Shown here one piece after another: positions 14,819 through 15,005 of a stretch of 15,005 nt of DNA. The notes beneath the pieces were generated by a model. That model was not told the origin of the DNA, did not search any database, and saw only the letters and a program-made list of their open reading frames with translations. The position numbers and the translations under genes are program-made. Source of the stretch: SIG575 sp045595725 (GTDB lineage: Bacteria > Bacillota > Clostridia > Oscillospirales > Acutalibacteraceae); the NCBI GenBank assembly GCA_045595725.1, contig JAZOAY010000033.1, forward strand, positions 1 to 15,005, in the 5' to 3' direction. Each line of letters begins with the position of its first letter. Positions within the stretch are counted from its first letter, which is position 1.

Positions 14819-14907
14819 GTCTTATAAAGCTTTATTCTTCTAAAAAATTTTACAGATTTTTATTTGAAAATAATTTTAATACATTTTAAAGTTTTTAAGT
14901 TTAAAAA

Positions 14908-14916
14908 TGTGGAAAA
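14908..14916 (-). promoter_or_regulatory. DnaA box
   Basis: Minus-strand TTTTCCACA fits TTWTNCACA and differs from TTATCCACA by one base. A weaker TTTTAAACA copy lies at 14922-14930. Confidence 0.75.
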
Positions 14917-14936
14917 GAAAATGTTTAAAAACTTTC

Positions 14937-14945
14937 TGTGGAAAA
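14937..14945 (-). promoter_or_regulatory. DnaA box
   Basis: A second TTTTCCACA on the minus strand, 29 bp from the previous perfect copy and in the same orientation. Confidence 0.75.
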
Positions 14946-14955
14946 TTTAAAAAAA

Positions 14956-14964
14956 TGTGGAAAA
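14956..14964 (-). promoter_or_regulatory. DnaA box
   Basis: A third TTTTCCACA on the minus strand, 19 bp from the second copy and in the same orientation. Confidence 0.75.
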
Positions 14965-15005
14965 CTTTTTCAGAATTATTTAATAATATCTGTTCCCATA
15001 TAAGG

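Larger units (their letters stand above)
14754..14964. other. oriC: Chromosomal replication origin (oriC), DUE and DnaA-box region
   Basis: This gene-free AT-rich spacer upstream of dnaN holds, from dnaN outwards: an almost pure A/T tract (14754-14782), five in-frame TAG-type trinucleotides (14782-14796), a GGGGC cluster (14796-14800), two adjacent 9-mers TGTTTAAAA and TGTGTAAAA (14801-14818), another AT-rich stretch, and three TGTGGAAAA boxes. Read on the minus strand, all boxes are TTTTNCACA-like and point towards the trios and the A/T tract. This matches the order of the B. subtilis basal unwinding system in its dnaA-dnaN spacer. The dnaA gene should lie beyond the right edge. The span 14965-15005 shows only AT-rich DNA with an imperfect inverted repeat. 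Confidence 0.85.

Noticed and set aside
14824..14835. Perfect 12-bp palindrome ATAAAGCTTTAT in the origin region
   Set aside because: It is short and AT-rich, is not repeated, and matches no operator I know; chance is likely.
14976..15005. Possible last codons of dnaA entering from the right (frame ending MGTDIIK, stop at 14978-14976)
   Set aside because: Only nine codons are visible and nothing in them is diagnostic of the DnaA C-terminus, so I cannot tell coding from spacer.

Overview
The window reads as the replication-origin-proximal chromosome of a low-GC Gram-positive anaerobe. It most likely belongs to the class Clostridia, with a Ruminococcaceae/Oscillospiraceae-like flavour that I infer from protein wording and AT-rich codon use. 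Reading leftwards on the minus strand, the right half follows the classic Firmicutes order downstream of dnaA: dnaN, yaaA (S4-like), recF, remB (DUF370), gyrB and gyrA. hisS and aspS follow. These eight genes are packed with gaps or overlaps of about -1 to 57 bp, and a strong intrinsic terminator closes the run after aspS.

Right end (14737-15005): an AT-rich, gene-free stretch upstream of dnaN carries several DnaA-box-like 9-mers in one orientation. Next to them is a tandem pair of boxes, a GC cluster, in-frame TAG trinucleotides (DnaA-trio pattern) and an all-A/T tract. This is the arrangement of the Bacillus subtilis basal unwinding system, so I call it oriC. The dnaA gene itself must lie beyond the right edge.

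Middle (2778-7433): the hisS-aspS pair follows gyrA. A hairpin with a U run lies between gyrA and hisS and leaves no room for a separate promoter or T-box. AspRS shows a surprising Arg-to-Pro change in class II motif 2. Left of the aspS terminator is a secreted lipase-like alpha/beta hydrolase with its own promoter.

Left part (1-2777): the only plus-strand gene encodes a radical SAM enzyme with a C-terminal Cys-rich region. It converges on the lipase and diverges from a TVP38/DedA-type membrane protein; the two divergent promoters are both visible. The membrane protein is followed by an uncharacterised 58-residue protein with an acidic tail. Then come a textbook promoter and rpmG, a zinc-ribbon L33 gene of only 49 codons. 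An SD for the next gene (by synteny probably secE) sits at the window edge.

There is no transposon, CRISPR array, prophage, rRNA or tRNA in the window. Most of it is core housekeeping DNA. The items that deserve a second look are the oriC architecture, the AspRS motif 2 change, the 58-residue protein, the terminator-like hairpins at rpmG and hisS, and the uncharacterised radical SAM/lipase/membrane-protein neighbourhood.
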